Below are positions 1 through 10,328 of a DNA stretch of 41,061 bases, piece after piece. The translations under genes and the position numbers were made by a program. The DNA is taken from the NCBI GenBank assembly GCA_030612665.1, contig JAUWNL010000005.1:1-41061 (forward strand), in the 5' to 3' direction. This stretch comes from an archaeon (GTDB lineage: Archaea; Nanobdellota; Nanobdellia; Pacearchaeales; UBA284). The stretch's first letter is position 1, and each line of letters starts with the position of its first letter. The notes beneath the pieces were generated by a model. The model was not told the DNA's origin and made no database searches. It saw only the letters and a list, made by a program, of their open reading frames with translations.

Positions 1-66
1 AACCAATGCTTCCTATTACCTCAATTATCATAATAAGAATAAAGAAAGAGGGTTTTTAAAATATTT

Positions 67-366
67 TTATTTGTAAGCATAGAAATTTGGAGGCTCTAGT
101 TTATCAGCAAGTTCTTCTGCTTCTTTAAAAGTAATAGGTAAAAGAATCTCATGAGGATATAATTCAATCATTGGATTTTCTTCTTTTCTCAAATCTCTCG
201 TATGTTCATAATTAATATGCCATTGTCCTTTGACAAAATAAAGCATAGTGAAATGTTTATTGGCTGGAATACTTAATCTGTCTTTTTTCTTTGATTTAAA
301 AGCTGCGTCGCAGATAGAATTAATAAAAAGATTAGAATCTTTAAGCAAAATATCAAGATTTTCCAT
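67..366 (-). CDS. hypothetical protein, 99 aa
   Basis: ORF track; no family recognised. Confidence 0.55.
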   Translation of the reverse strand: MENLDILLKDSNLFINSICDAAFKSKKKDRLSIPANKHFTMLYFVKGQWHINYEHTRDLRKEENPMIELYPHEILLPITFKEAEELADKLEPPNFYAYK

Positions 367-440
367 TTTATTTATTTTTTTATTTTATTTTTATTAATCA
401 TTTATTTATTTTTTATTTATTTTTTTATTTTATCTATTAA

Positions 441-2633
441 TTATTGATTCTCGCTCAGACCTTTTCTCTGACGAATTTGCCTTACAATTTTTTGTTGGAG
501 TTCTCTTGGGACCTGAGAAAAAAATTGATCAACAAGGAAAAAAGTTGCGCGACCCTCAGTCGCGCTTCTCAAATCATTGCTCAAACCAAACATCTCGTTG
601 ACTGGCATCTTAGCTTCAATACTAATATGATCCATCTCAGCCTCTTGTTCAACATTCATTAATTGTCCTCTTTTACTCTGGATAATACTATTTATTTCAG
701 CCATAAAGCTCATTGGTCCCTCAAACTTTAATTGTTGGATAGGTTCATAAAGAACAGGAGTAGCATCAAACATACATAATCTAATTGCATCTCTTACAGC
801 TGGAAGAACCTGGGCAGGACCACGATGAATTGCATCTTCATGAAGTTTAGTATCCATTAAAGATATTTTTAATTTAGTACAAGGTTCTCTTGCAAGAGGG
901 CCCTGATCAATAACTTGTTCAAAACCATCCATAACAAGTTCTATAACCTCGCCAATAGCAACAATCCCCCTTGTTTTATCACAAAAAACACAATCTTTAT
1001 AGATTTCCCGATATTGTCTAGCTTCATCATGACTCACTCCATGAATAACTAGCTGCTTGACAAGTCTATCATCTCTCTTCTTGACTCTAACTTTAGATAA
1101 TTCATTAGAACGAATCGCATTATAAACCTGGTCTTCGAGAGGCTCAACAACTATGAAAAAGACATTATGTTTATTTGGGCTTCTTCCCTGGAATTCTCTT
1201 GATTCTTTTTTCACAGTCTCTCTATAAACAACAATTGGCGGGCTTGTATTAATTTCAACATTTTTTTCAGTTCTAATTCTATTTGCAATAATCTCCAAAT
1301 GAAGCTCGCCCATTCCACTAAGAAGATGCTGTCCTGTCTCTTCATTAATTCTAATTTGGATTGAAGGATCCTCTTTTGCTACTTGTTTCAAGACAAGAAT
1401 TAATTTTGGCAAGTCAGAAGGTTTTTTTGCTTCAATAGCTTCAGTAACAACAGGCTCGAAAAGATGGGTTATTTCTTCAAAAGGAGTTTCTGGTTCTAAA
1501 GTTATAGTTTCGCTTACAGCACCGTCAATTCCTCCAATAGCTAAAACATTACCTGCAGGAATTTCTTCCATTGCCTCAGTCTTTATCCCATCATAAATAA
1601 AAACTTGTTGGACTTTTTGTTTTATTTTAGCTCCACCTAAATAAACTTCCATCCCAGCACGAAGCTTTCCAGAAAAAAGTCTGCCAATTGAAAGCTCTTT
1701 CCCTGTCCTGGAATCAATAATAATTCTAGTAATAATAAACGCAACCTCTCCATCAGGATTACAATTAAGAAGGTCTTTGCCAAATTCACTTTCAAGTTCT
1801 CCATGCCATATTTTTGGAATTCTATATTTCTGAGCCTCGATAGGATTAGGATGATGTTTAATAACCATATCGAGAATAACTTCATATAATGGAGCATTTT
1901 CCCATGTCCATTCCTTTCTCTCCTTTTCTTCCATTTTATAAATTTTATCAATATCTTTGAATGAAACTTTCTTTTTTTTCATGTATGGAAGAGATAAAGC
2001 CCAATTATCTCTGGCACTTCCAAAAGCAACACTGCCATCAGCAATATTTACTTGCCATTTTTCTTTATATTCTTCTTCACAGTATTTTTTAATTAATTTA
2101 TTAAAATCATTAATAATCTTCACAACTCTTTCTTGCATTTGTTCAGGCCCTAATTTTAATTCTTTGATAAGTCTGTCAAACTTGTTAATAAATAAAGTTG
2201 GTTTGACCCTTTCACGAACAGCCTGCCTGATTACTGTTTCAGTTTGGGGCATAATTCCTTCGCTTGCACAAACTAAAACTATCGTGCCATCAACAGCCCT
2301 CATTGCCCTAGTAACATTTCCACTAAAATCAATATGTCCAGGAGTATCAATTAAATTAATCAAATATTCATGTCCGTCATATTCATGAACCATAGAAACA
2401 TTTGCAGCATCCACCGTCAATAATCTTTCTTGTTCATCTGAATGTTGCCAAGTCATCATCCCCTTGTCAAGGTCACCAGCATACTTTGAAGCCATCATCC
2501 CTGCAGCAGCAAGAAGATTATCAGTCATTGCTGTTTTTCCATGATGAATATGCGCACTAGTACAGATATTTCTAATATTTTCCTGCTTGAAGATAATTCT
2601 TTTAAATTTATCGACCCTCGTTTCTTTTGCCAT
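441..2633 (-). CDS. fusA: translation elongation factor 2 (EF-2)
   Basis: GTPase domain (AHIHHGKT, DTPGHIDF, NKFD) and domain IV HEDAIHRGPAQV; adjacent to rps7/rps12 in the usual order. Confidence 0.97.
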   Translation of the reverse strand: MAKETRVDKFKRIIFKQENIRNICTSAHIHHGKTAMTDNLLAAAGMMASKYAGDLDKGMMTWQHSDEQERLLTVDAANVSMVHEYDGHEYLINLIDTPGHIDFSGNVTRAMRAVDGTIVLVCASEGIMPQTETVIRQAVRERVKPTLFINKFDRLIKELKLGPEQMQERVVKIINDFNKLIKKYCEEEYKEKWQVNIADGSVAFGSARDNWALSLPYMKKKKVSFKDIDKIYKMEEKERKEWTWENAPLYEVILDMVIKHHPNPIEAQKYRIPKIWHGELESEFGKDLLNCNPDGEVAFIITRIIIDSRTGKELSIGRLFSGKLRAGMEVYLGGAKIKQKVQQVFIYDGIKTEAMEEIPAGNVLAIGGIDGAVSETITLEPETPFEEITHLFEPVVTEAIEAKKPSDLPKLILVLKQVAKEDPSIQIRINEETGQHLLSGMGELHLEIIANRIRTEKNVEINTSPPIVVYRETVKKESREFQGRSPNKHNVFFIVVEPLEDQVYNAIRSNELSKVRVKKRDDRLVKQLVIHGVSHDEARQYREIYKDCVFCDKTRGIVAIGEVIELVMDGFEQVIDQGPLAREPCTKLKISLMDTKLHEDAIHRGPAQVLPAVRDAIRLCMFDATPVLYEPIQQLKFEGPMSFMAEINSIIQSKRGQLMNVEQEAEMDHISIEAKMPVNEMFGLSNDLRSATEGRATFFLVDQFFSQVPRELQQKIVRQIRQRKGLSENQ

Positions 2634-2635
2634 TT

Positions 2636-3220
2636 TTATCTTGCTGAATCTGCCTGCTTTTCCATTTCATTTCTTTTCATAATTGCATTGCTTTCATTAC
2701 TCTTTTCAGCAGCAGCCATAATTTCCAGAGCAAGAGTTTCAGAAATCTTCTTTTTTTTATTGAACGATCTATCATAAGCTCCATGAATAATGTTTCTAAG
2801 AGCAAGACTGATTCTTCTCATGGGAGAACAATCAACAGCCTGAGGATATCTTGCTCCACCATATTCAATTGTAGTTACTTCATCTTTTGGAGCAGCATGC
2901 TCTATAGCCTTTACAAGGATTTGAATAGGATTCTGTTTAGTTTTCTCTTCAATAATTTTAAATGCCTTGATAACAACATTTGCTTGTTTAGTATAATGTC
3001 CAGTTGTCTTTGTTATTACTCTATGTCTCTTACCTCTATGGCCTGCAACACTCAAAAGATTAATCAATCTTTCAATAATATTAATCTTAGCTTTGGCAAA
3101 TTTTTCGCGATGACGTCCGTGACTTTTAACAACTAATCTAACATCCAAATTTATATATTTCTTAAGTCCAAAATCTTCAACCTTAACATCCTGTGTATCA
3201 TATAAACCAAAAATCTTCAT
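2636..3220 (-). CDS. rps7: 30S ribosomal protein S7 (uS7)
   Basis: uS7 sequence (GGARYPQAVDCSPMRRISLALRNI); operon context. Confidence 0.96.
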   Translation of the reverse strand: MKIFGLYDTQDVKVEDFGLKKYINLDVRLVVKSHGRHREKFAKAKINIIERLINLLSVAGHRGKRHRVITKTTGHYTKQANVVIKAFKIIEEKTKQNPIQILVKAIEHAAPKDEVTTIEYGGARYPQAVDCSPMRRISLALRNIIHGAYDRSFNKKKKISETLALEIMAAAEKSNESNAIMKRNEMEKQADSAR

Positions 3221-3234
3221 TTTACCTTTTCCTT

Positions 3235-3657
3235 TTATCTCCTACCTTTTTCAATCTTGCCGCGAACGAGTTGTTTAAGTGATTGATCATTTACTTTAAT
3301 TACTTGCCATCTTACTCCAGGAATATCTCCTTTAGCACGACCCTGTTTTCCCCCTATTGATTCAATAATAACCTCATCATGCTCATCAATATATTTTTGA
3401 GCAAGATTACCTGGGATGAAGGCAGAAACTTGTTTATTGTTTTTAATAAGCTGAACTCTGCAGCATTTTCTCATTGCTGAATTTGGCTGCTTTGCTTCTT
3501 TTTGAAATTTTTCTAAGACAATGCCCTTGGCCTGACTTGAGCCCTTGAGAGGATCAGACTTTTCCCTAAGGTTAAGTGCTCTTTTTTTATAAATCCAATT
3601 ATGCCAACGCATCTTCTTTCGTTTCTTTTTCAATTGTCTAGCGCCAAATAATCCCAT
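3235..3657 (-). CDS. rps12: 30S ribosomal protein S12 (uS12)
   Basis: uS12 sequence ([24 protein letters not shown]); operon context. Confidence 0.97.
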   Translation of the reverse strand: MGLFGARQLKKKRKKMRWHNWIYKKRALNLREKSDPLKGSSQAKGIVLEKFQKEAKQPNSAMRKCCRVQLIKNNKQVSAFIPGNLAQKYIDEHDEVIIESIGGKQGRAKGDIPGVRWQVIKVNDQSLKQLVRGKIEKGRR

Positions 3658-3730
3658 TTTAGATAATAGAATAATAAAATACCCACAAATAGCTTTATAA
3701 ATCTTTTTGCCTTAATCAGAAAATAACAAA

Positions 3731-4558
3731 ATGAAAATTTTAGCAATAGGAGATTTTCATGGGAAAATCCCTAAAAATTTAAAGCAAGTAATAAAGAAAG
3801 AAAAAATTGATGTTGTCCTGTCACAGGGAGATTTTCCCCCTTATGATAAAATAAGGAAAATTGCTTTTAAATTAATGAGAGAAGATTCTGAAAAAAAGTG
3901 GTATGAAGTTGTAGGAAAGAAAAAAGCAAGAAAATGGTTAAATAAAGAATTAATAAAAATAAAAGAAGTGTTAAAAAAATTAAATTCTCTTAAATTACCT
4001 ATTTATCTAGTTCCTGGAAACGTTGATTTTGTAGGGAATAAAAAATCGGGAGGGGAATATGAAAAAAAAGACCGCTTTAGTAAAATTCTTAAAAGATATA
4101 AGAAAATAAAAAATTGTCATAATAAACTCAGAGGTTGTGGTAGTTTTCAGATAATTGGTTATGGTATATCTTCAGCCCCAGAAATCAAAGAAGGAACTAA
4201 AAAGGAGAAAAGAAAATATAGAAAAAGGTATAAGAAAATTAATGAATTATTCAAAAGAGCGGAGAAGAAAAAGAAATCAACAATTTTTCTATCACACAAT
4301 GTGCCTTATAAAAGTAAGTTAGACAAAATAACAAATAAACAATCACCAAAATACGGAAAACATTGGGGTTCAATAATCGTAAAAGATATGATTAAGAAAT
4401 ATAGGCCGGTATTATGTATTGCTGGTCATATACATGAGAACCAAGGAAAAGATAAAATTGGGAAAACTATGGCAGTGAATCCTGGTCCAGCCAGAGAAGG
4501 AAAATATGCAATAATAACAATTAAAGATAATAAATTAGAAGTAAAATTCAAAAGATGA
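3731..4558 (+). CDS. metallophosphoesterase family protein
   Basis: GDFHGK, GDFPP, GNVD, SHNVP and GHIHENQG motifs. Confidence 0.88.
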   Translation: MKILAIGDFHGKIPKNLKQVIKKEKIDVVLSQGDFPPYDKIRKIAFKLMREDSEKKWYEVVGKKKARKWLNKELIKIKEVLKKLNSLKLPIYLVPGNVDFVGNKKSGGEYEKKDRFSKILKRYKKIKNCHNKLRGCGSFQIIGYGISSAPEIKEGTKKEKRKYRKRYKKINELFKRAEKKKKSTIFLSHNVPYKSKLDKITNKQSPKYGKHWGSIIVKDMIKKYRPVLCIAGHIHENQGKDKIGKTMAVNPGPAREGKYAIITIKDNKLEVKFKR

Positions 4559-4929
4559 TATCTTATCAAGATGCCCCAGACATCAGAAGAAAAGTTGAAA
4601 GTATAATTCTCAAACTTAAATTTAATCATATTCCTTTCGAAAGACTTCATTGTATCAGGAGCAATGGCAGTGCAAGCAGAAATATTATTGCCAGATGTCA
4701 TGCCTTACCGAAGATAATGCAAAAATGTCTAAAGGTCCAAGCTTCTTATATTATTGAGATAATAAGTGAAAATTTTGATAATATGAAAGAAGAAGAGCAA
4801 ATGAAAACTCTGATTCACGAAATTCTGCATATTCCAAAGACATTTGGCGGGGGATTTAAACATCATAACACCATTTCTAAAAGAAAAGTTGATTTTTTAT
4901 TCAAAAAATTTAAGAGCACTTTCCAATGA
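4555..4929 (+). CDS. putative metallopeptidase (HEILH motif)
   Basis: HEILHIP zinc-binding-like motif; overlaps the preceding ORF by 4 bp. Confidence 0.65.
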   Translation: MISYQDAPDIRRKVESIILKLKFNHIPFERLHCIRSNGSASRNIIARCHALPKIMQKCLKVQASYIIEIISENFDNMKEEEQMKTLIHEILHIPKTFGGGFKHHNTISKRKVDFLFKKFKSTFQ

Positions 4930-5045
4930 ATGCTAATTTCCCGTCGTGGAACGAAAGGTTTAAATAGCATTTATGGTTATTATTCTTGAAAATCATATTA
5001 AATATTTAAATTTTAAAAACCAAAGGTAAAAGGAGGTTAAACAAA

Positions 5046-5198
5046 ATGGGAAAAGTTCTTGTGAAGAATGTAATAAAAAGAAAAAAAGGTTATCTTTATT
5101 ACGTCGACGGTAAGGGAAATGTCTGTGAAGCAAAGATGGCTCGCGGCGGAAGAAAGAAGAAAAAGAAGAAAGCTAAGAAAAAGAAAAAAAAGAAGTAA
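5046..5198 (+). CDS. small Lys-rich basic protein, 50 aa (MGKVLVKNVIKRKKGYLYYVDGKGNVCEAKMARGGRKKKKKKAKKKKKKK)
   Basis: Manual translation: ATG 5046, TAA 5196-5198; strong SD aggaggt at 5031-5037; below the ORF-track length cut-off. Confidence 0.8.
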   Translation: MGKVLVKNVIKRKKGYLYYVDGKGNVCEAKMARGGRKKKKKKAKKKKKKK

Positions 5199-5281
5199 AT
5201 TTCTAGATAATTTATTTTTTATTTTATTTCTTTTTTATTTTCTTTTTTACTTTTATTTTCTTTTTTATTTATTATTATTTT

Positions 5282-7069
5282 CTATTTGTTTTTTATTCTA
5301 AATCTTGTTGATACATGTTTTTGCATTCTAAATAATTTTTCTATTTCTTTGACTGTAGTAGAATCATCTTCCTTCTTGTCACGAATCCATCCCTGAATTC
5401 TTGGAAACCTAAGAGCATAACCTGGCTCATTTTTTTTCTTGCCTGCAGTATGCATTGGACTTTTTGTGATTTCATCCGCCTTGATAGTAAAAACATATTT
5501 AGGAATACACCAAATATCAGCCTTAATAAGAGAATCAACACGAGCATGTTTCTTTTTAACTTTAATTTTATCGAGAATCTTTCGAATCTCCACCCATTTT
5601 TTTTCACTAAGACCAGAACCAATTCTAGCTATTGTTTTAAATTCATCTTTCTTTTTATCATAAACAGTCCCCAACAAAGCACCAATTCCGAACTTAACCC
5701 TCTTTCCTCTACCTTTGAAATAACCAACTATGACAACATCAATTGTATCTTTCAACTCACTCTTATAACTTCTCTTCAATTTAATCCAATTAAAGTTTCG
5801 CGCTCCTGCTTGATAACCTGAATCAAGTCTTTTAGCAATAATCCCCTCAGTTCCACGACTTATATTTTCTTCAAAAAATTTCTCAAGTTTCTCTGGATCC
5901 TTAGTCACAATCTTTTCAGCAAGACGAATCACAAACCCTTTTCTGATAATCTTCTTGAGAAGAGAACCTCTTTCATGATATGGTTTTTGTGTCAAATCAT
6001 TGCCATTTAAGTATAAAATATCAAATGAAAAAAGCACGACAGGTAGTTTTTGTGCTTTTTCTTTTACTTTATGTTTTCTTTTTCTTGTTATTGTAACTTG
6101 GAAAGGAAATAATTCATCTGCTTCTTCATTATAACCAACTGCCTCTCCCTCAATAATAAAACTCTCTGCTTTAATCTGTTTTTTCAAGGCAGCAATTATA
6201 TCAGGGAACATGTGTGTCATTTGCTCTTGATTCCGAGAAAAAATTTCTATCTTGTTTCCTTTTTTCTTTTTATGAATCTGAAGACGGAAACCATCATATT
6301 TTGTCTCGACAGCACATTTACCTATTTTTTTAATTATATCTTTAGCATTAGGTAATCTTTCAGCAAGAGCCATCCTGATAGGCGAGCCAACTTGAACCTT
6401 AAACTTCCTCAAACTTTTAACTCCTTTTTTAAACAAGGTGGAGGCAACAAGAGCAAGATCAGAACATAAATTATAAGCTCTCTCAATTTCAGGACGTAAT
6501 TTCATTCTATCTCCGCTCACAGCCTTACTAAGAGAATCCATAATTGTTGGATCTCCAATTCCTAACCTCATTCTTCCAAGAACAAATCTTACAACATACC
6601 TTGCTTCAATCGAAGATAAATGAGTAAGTAAACCATTCAACATGCCAATTTTTCTTTCAACACTTCCTGCTCCACCAACCATAGCGATTTTCATAAGTTT
6701 TTCATAAACTTCAGTAATACTTAATTTTCTAGAAGGAATAAGAGTTTTTTGTTTTCTCACGAGAAATTGTTCAGCCACAAGTCCAAGGTCTCCCTTTTTC
6801 TTATATAATTTTTCAACTTCAGATATCTTTCTACCACTTGCTTTAGCTATTGCTCGCTCAACCATTTTTTCAGCCATATTAAACTCAATACCCTTAAAAG
6901 AGGGCACTAATTTTTCCTGGGAAAAATAAACTGTCTCGTCAATTTCTGTTCTCGAGACTTTTTTAAAAAAACTGCTTAGAATCTCGAACATCTCAAGTCT
7001 TTTCGTAGTTCCCTCGACTTTCTCAAAAACACGGGCAAGTTCTAAAAATAACATGATAAAACAAAACAA
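5282..7069 (-). CDS. lig: ATP-dependent DNA ligase
   Basis: Motif I ETKYDGFRLQIH and downstream ligase motifs (IEGEAVG, EGIIAKRLDSGYQAGARNFNWIKLK). Confidence 0.96.
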   Translation of the reverse strand: MFCFIMLFLELARVFEKVEGTTKRLEMFEILSSFFKKVSRTEIDETVYFSQEKLVPSFKGIEFNMAEKMVERAIAKASGRKISEVEKLYKKKGDLGLVAEQFLVRKQKTLIPSRKLSITEVYEKLMKIAMVGGAGSVERKIGMLNGLLTHLSSIEARYVVRFVLGRMRLGIGDPTIMDSLSKAVSGDRMKLRPEIERAYNLCSDLALVASTLFKKGVKSLRKFKVQVGSPIRMALAERLPNAKDIIKKIGKCAVETKYDGFRLQIHKKKKGNKIEIFSRNQEQMTHMFPDIIAALKKQIKAESFIIEGEAVGYNEEADELFPFQVTITRKRKHKVKEKAQKLPVVLFSFDILYLNGNDLTQKPYHERGSLLKKIIRKGFVIRLAEKIVTKDPEKLEKFFEENISRGTEGIIAKRLDSGYQAGARNFNWIKLKRSYKSELKDTIDVVIVGYFKGRGKRVKFGIGALLGTVYDKKKDEFKTIARIGSGLSEKKWVEIRKILDKIKVKKKHARVDSLIKADIWCIPKYVFTIKADEITKSPMHTAGKKKNEPGYALRFPRIQGWIRDKKEDDSTTVKEIEKLFRMQKHVSTRFRIKNK

Positions 7070-7192
7070 AACTCTTTTTTATTCTTTTCTTATTCTTCTC
7101 TTGTCCTTTTTCTTGATAAATAGAAGGATTATTCACTATTTAAAAATGACTACATTAGAAAGTTTTATAAATAATAGTATCGTCGACATTTT

Positions 7193-8440
7193 ATGGTTAA
7201 GGTGAGAATAGATAGTAAACTCAAAGATATGTCTGCAGAAGCATTTTTAGAATTAGCAAAAGAAATAAATGAAAGTTCTCTTGAAGAACTAAATCTAAAA
7301 CCCAACCTTCCGAAATATGTTATAAGAGCTGCTTACAATAGAAATAAAAAAACTAGAGAAATAGGAAAAAACCTCTCCTTTTTGCTTGATTTATCCAAAG
7401 AAAAGCGTGAAAATATAAAAATTTATGATGATCAATATAAATCAGAAAAATTTAATTCCATATTAAATGATAAAAAATATTCCAGTGATTCTCGTAAAAA
7501 ACTTTCACAATTTGTGGATAGAAAAGTAATTCTCGAACAATCAAGATTATCTAGAATTTGGAAACCAAGTTATGTTTTTGCATTATTCTTAGCAACTGTA
7601 ATGGGCATTGGTTTTATGCCTGCTAAATATGCATATGATTCAACTGAAGAGGCAATTAAAAATCATAAAACAAAACAAGAATTTATGAGATATGTTGAAG
7701 CTAAAGAAAATCTTCAAGACTTTATAGAAGAAAACGAAATAATCCAAATAAGAACACAAAAAGAAATTGAAAATCTTGAAAAAGCAATAGTAGATAAAAA
7801 AGCAAGTAAATTTTTCTGTATCTGTCCTTTAGATTCTATAAATAAAGATCATATCACTGGTGCAAGAGCATTTGGTTGGAGAATCCATCCAGTTCATAGA
7901 ACTGCCACTGGAGGACCAATACAAAAACATCACGATGGAATAGATATGGGGATAAAATATGGTAAAAAAATTTTTGCAGTGAAAAAAGGAAAAGTTATGA
8001 AAGTCGGATATAATAAAGAAGGTTATGGGTGGTATGTAGATATAGAACATGAAGGAAGATGGATGACTAAATATGGTCATCTAAGAAAAGATCCTAAATT
8101 AAAAGTAGGTGAAGAACTAGAAGAAGAAGAATTTATAGGTTATGTTGGATCAACAGGAGTATCCACAAGTGCCCATTTACATTTCGAAATTAGAAAAAAA
8201 GTAAAAAATAAATGGCATCCAACAAATCCACTGCCTTTAATAAAAACAAAAGAAGAATTAAAATATTTAAATAAAGATATAACTTTTTTAGAAGCTCAAG
8301 CAGATTCTCAACAAACTCAATATTCTTCCCTCATTTCAAGTAAAGATAGTCTTGAAAAAGAAATACTCCAAGAGCACGCAAGGCATGATTCAATTGGAGA
8401 TTATATCAACAATGCCAACATGCTAAAATTAATCTTCTGA
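7193..8440 (+). CDS. M23 family metallopeptidase with one transmembrane segment
   Basis: HHDGIDMG, KYGHL, GSTGVSTSAHLHFEI; hydrophobic segment YVFALFLATVMGIGFM. Confidence 0.9.
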   Translation: MVKVRIDSKLKDMSAEAFLELAKEINESSLEELNLKPNLPKYVIRAAYNRNKKTREIGKNLSFLLDLSKEKRENIKIYDDQYKSEKFNSILNDKKYSSDSRKKLSQFVDRKVILEQSRLSRIWKPSYVFALFLATVMGIGFMPAKYAYDSTEEAIKNHKTKQEFMRYVEAKENLQDFIEENEIIQIRTQKEIENLEKAIVDKKASKFFCICPLDSINKDHITGARAFGWRIHPVHRTATGGPIQKHHDGIDMGIKYGKKIFAVKKGKVMKVGYNKEGYGWYVDIEHEGRWMTKYGHLRKDPKLKVGEELEEEEFIGYVGSTGVSTSAHLHFEIRKKVKNKWHPTNPLPLIKTKEELKYLNKDITFLEAQADSQQTQYSSLISSKDSLEKEILQEHARHDSIGDYINNANMLKLIF

Positions 8441-8473
8441 TATTCTAATCCCTTAACATCTTATTCTAATCTT

Positions 8474-9703
8474 CTAGGTTTTAGCATCAGTTCCTGATTC
8501 TTCCTTATACCCGATATATACATTCCTAATATTCCAATAAGATCTTATTAAAGTAATAGTTTCATAAACACGAATCTTAATTCTCTCTTCTTTAGTAGAT
8601 TGATATATTAATAATGCTTCGATAGGATCTGAAATAGTTGAAACATAGGCATCTTGAGTATAGGGTAAAAATATCCCTCCTGTGAGAAGTTCATTTTTAA
8701 AACGCTCTTCTTCTATAATTTCACTATCTTTAGCATGTTTCTTTAAAGTTTGAACTGATTTTAATATCAAATAATACTGGTTAAATTCTTTTATTTTTCT
8801 CTTCCATTTTACAAGATTTTTTATTTTTTCTTTTTTCTGTTCATGATTTAATTCTACATTTGATAAAATTTTTTTTTCTTCTTTTTCATAATTGTTAATA
8901 AATTTTTCTCTTTCTTCTCCATATTTTTCTAGTTTATCGATACACTCCTTTATCTGATTATGACAATATGATAAACCAATATCAAGCAATTTTGATTTTT
9001 CAAGGACCTGAAGATCTTGTTCGGACATAGGAAAAGGGTCTTCTAAAAATTTATTTAATTTGATAAGTTCTTTTTCTTCGTATTTTCCAAAAGTATCTCC
9101 TAACCATAAAATATGTTTTTGTAATTTGGAGAATAATTTATTTTTAACTGAAGGATGTTGGAGCCATTTTAATGCAATACCAATCTTTGAATAAGTCTTT
9201 ATTCTTTCTTTACTTGGCTTCTGAATTCCATGAGCAAGTCCTTGAATTATTTTTAAAGATTCTAAATTAATTTTCCAGTTCCAGGTCTCAGGAATATTGT
9301 ATTTTTTTTTAGATTCTGTTTTAATAAAAGAAAAAACTTTTTTTATTTTTTCTTTTCTAATCTTTGTTTCTAAATTTGGGTAATATGCCTTAAATATTGT
9401 ATCCAAGGTAGCATCACTAAAAGGAAATCTTCCCTCCAAAATCTCTTCTATTTCAGCAGAACATAAAGACCAGTTAACCATTGCTTCAAGATCCCTCTGT
9501 AAAATATAATTTGGACTTATTGTTAAAATATCCCTATAAAGATCTTGAAATACTTCTTTTGATCTTATATTTAAGGCATTTTTCACTAATTCCAACATGT
9601 CCTTATAATGTTTCTCCCCTAAAGCCATAAAAATCCAACATACGGCTAGTTTATAAGGTTTATGTATGTTTTCATCGATAAGTGACAGATAATAACAAGA
9701 CAA
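8474..9703 (-). CDS. hypothetical protein, 409 aa, helix-rich
   Basis: Long ORF; no family recognised. Confidence 0.7.
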   Translation of the reverse strand: MSCYYLSLIDENIHKPYKLAVCWIFMALGEKHYKDMLELVKNALNIRSKEVFQDLYRDILTISPNYILQRDLEAMVNWSLCSAEIEEILEGRFPFSDATLDTIFKAYYPNLETKIRKEKIKKVFSFIKTESKKKYNIPETWNWKINLESLKIIQGLAHGIQKPSKERIKTYSKIGIALKWLQHPSVKNKLFSKLQKHILWLGDTFGKYEEKELIKLNKFLEDPFPMSEQDLQVLEKSKLLDIGLSYCHNQIKECIDKLEKYGEEREKFINNYEKEEKKILSNVELNHEQKKEKIKNLVKWKRKIKEFNQYYLILKSVQTLKKHAKDSEIIEEERFKNELLTGGIFLPYTQDAYVSTISDPIEALLIYQSTKEERIKIRVYETITLIRSYWNIRNVYIGYKEESGTDAKT

Positions 9704-9764
9704 TAATAAAAATGATGTGAAAAATCATAATAAACTTTTTATACTTCTTTCTTCTTGTTGTTGT

Positions 9765-10328
9765 ATGAATTTTGACTCAGTCCTGAAAAGAAGATGCAGT
9801 ATTAGAAAATATTCAACAGTAAAGGTTTCTCTTAATGAAATAACTAAAGTTGCTGAAGCCTCACGATTCTCGCCAATGGCAGGAAACATTCACACAGTCA
9901 GATTAATTATAGTAAACGAAGAAAAAAAGAAAGCAGAACTTGCTGAAGCTGCCCTGCAACAATATTTTATTGCTGATGCTCCGTATCTTATTGTAATTTG
10001 TTCAGACATCACCCAACTTTCCCGAAGCTACAAGAATCAGGCTGAAAAATATGCAAGACAGCAAGCAGGAGCAGCTATAGAAAACATGTTTCTCAAAGCA
10101 ACAGATCTTGGATTAGCTTGTTGTTGGGTTGGGGCTTTTGATGAAGAAAAAATTAAAACAATTCTCAATATTCCACAAAACATTCATGTGGAAGCAATAC
10201 TTCCAATAGGCAAGCCAACAAAAAAACCAAGAAAGGCTAAGAAAAAACCTGACTTAAAGATGATTGCTTATTTTAATAAATGGGGCCAGGGGGAAATAAA
10301 GCCAGCAAAAAAGCTGGATGTGCGTTAA
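9765..10328 (+). CDS. nitroreductase family protein
   Basis: RRCSIRKYS N-terminus, SPMAGNIH, GLACCWVGAF, LPIGKPTKKPR; internal ATG 9765 preferred over ORF-track start 9717. Confidence 0.85.
   Translation: MNFDSVLKRRCSIRKYSTVKVSLNEITKVAEASRFSPMAGNIHTVRLIIVNEEKKKAELAEAALQQYFIADAPYLIVICSDITQLSRSYKNQAEKYARQQAGAAIENMFLKATDLGLACCWVGAFDEEKIKTILNIPQNIHVEAILPIGKPTKKPRKAKKKPDLKMIAYFNKWGQGEIKPAKKLDVR

Noticed and set aside
1957-2388. 143-aa + strand ORF antisense to EF-2
   Set aside because: Low-complexity hydrophobic translation opposite a clearly coding gene; no promoter or family support.
5199-5281. T-rich low-complexity tract as a repeat element
   Set aside because: Best explained as converging transcription terminators between the small basic gene and the ligase gene.
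5119-5301. ORF-track + strand 60-aa ORF
   Set aside because: Overlaps the better-supported 5046-5198 ORF in another frame and runs into a T-rich terminator-like tract.
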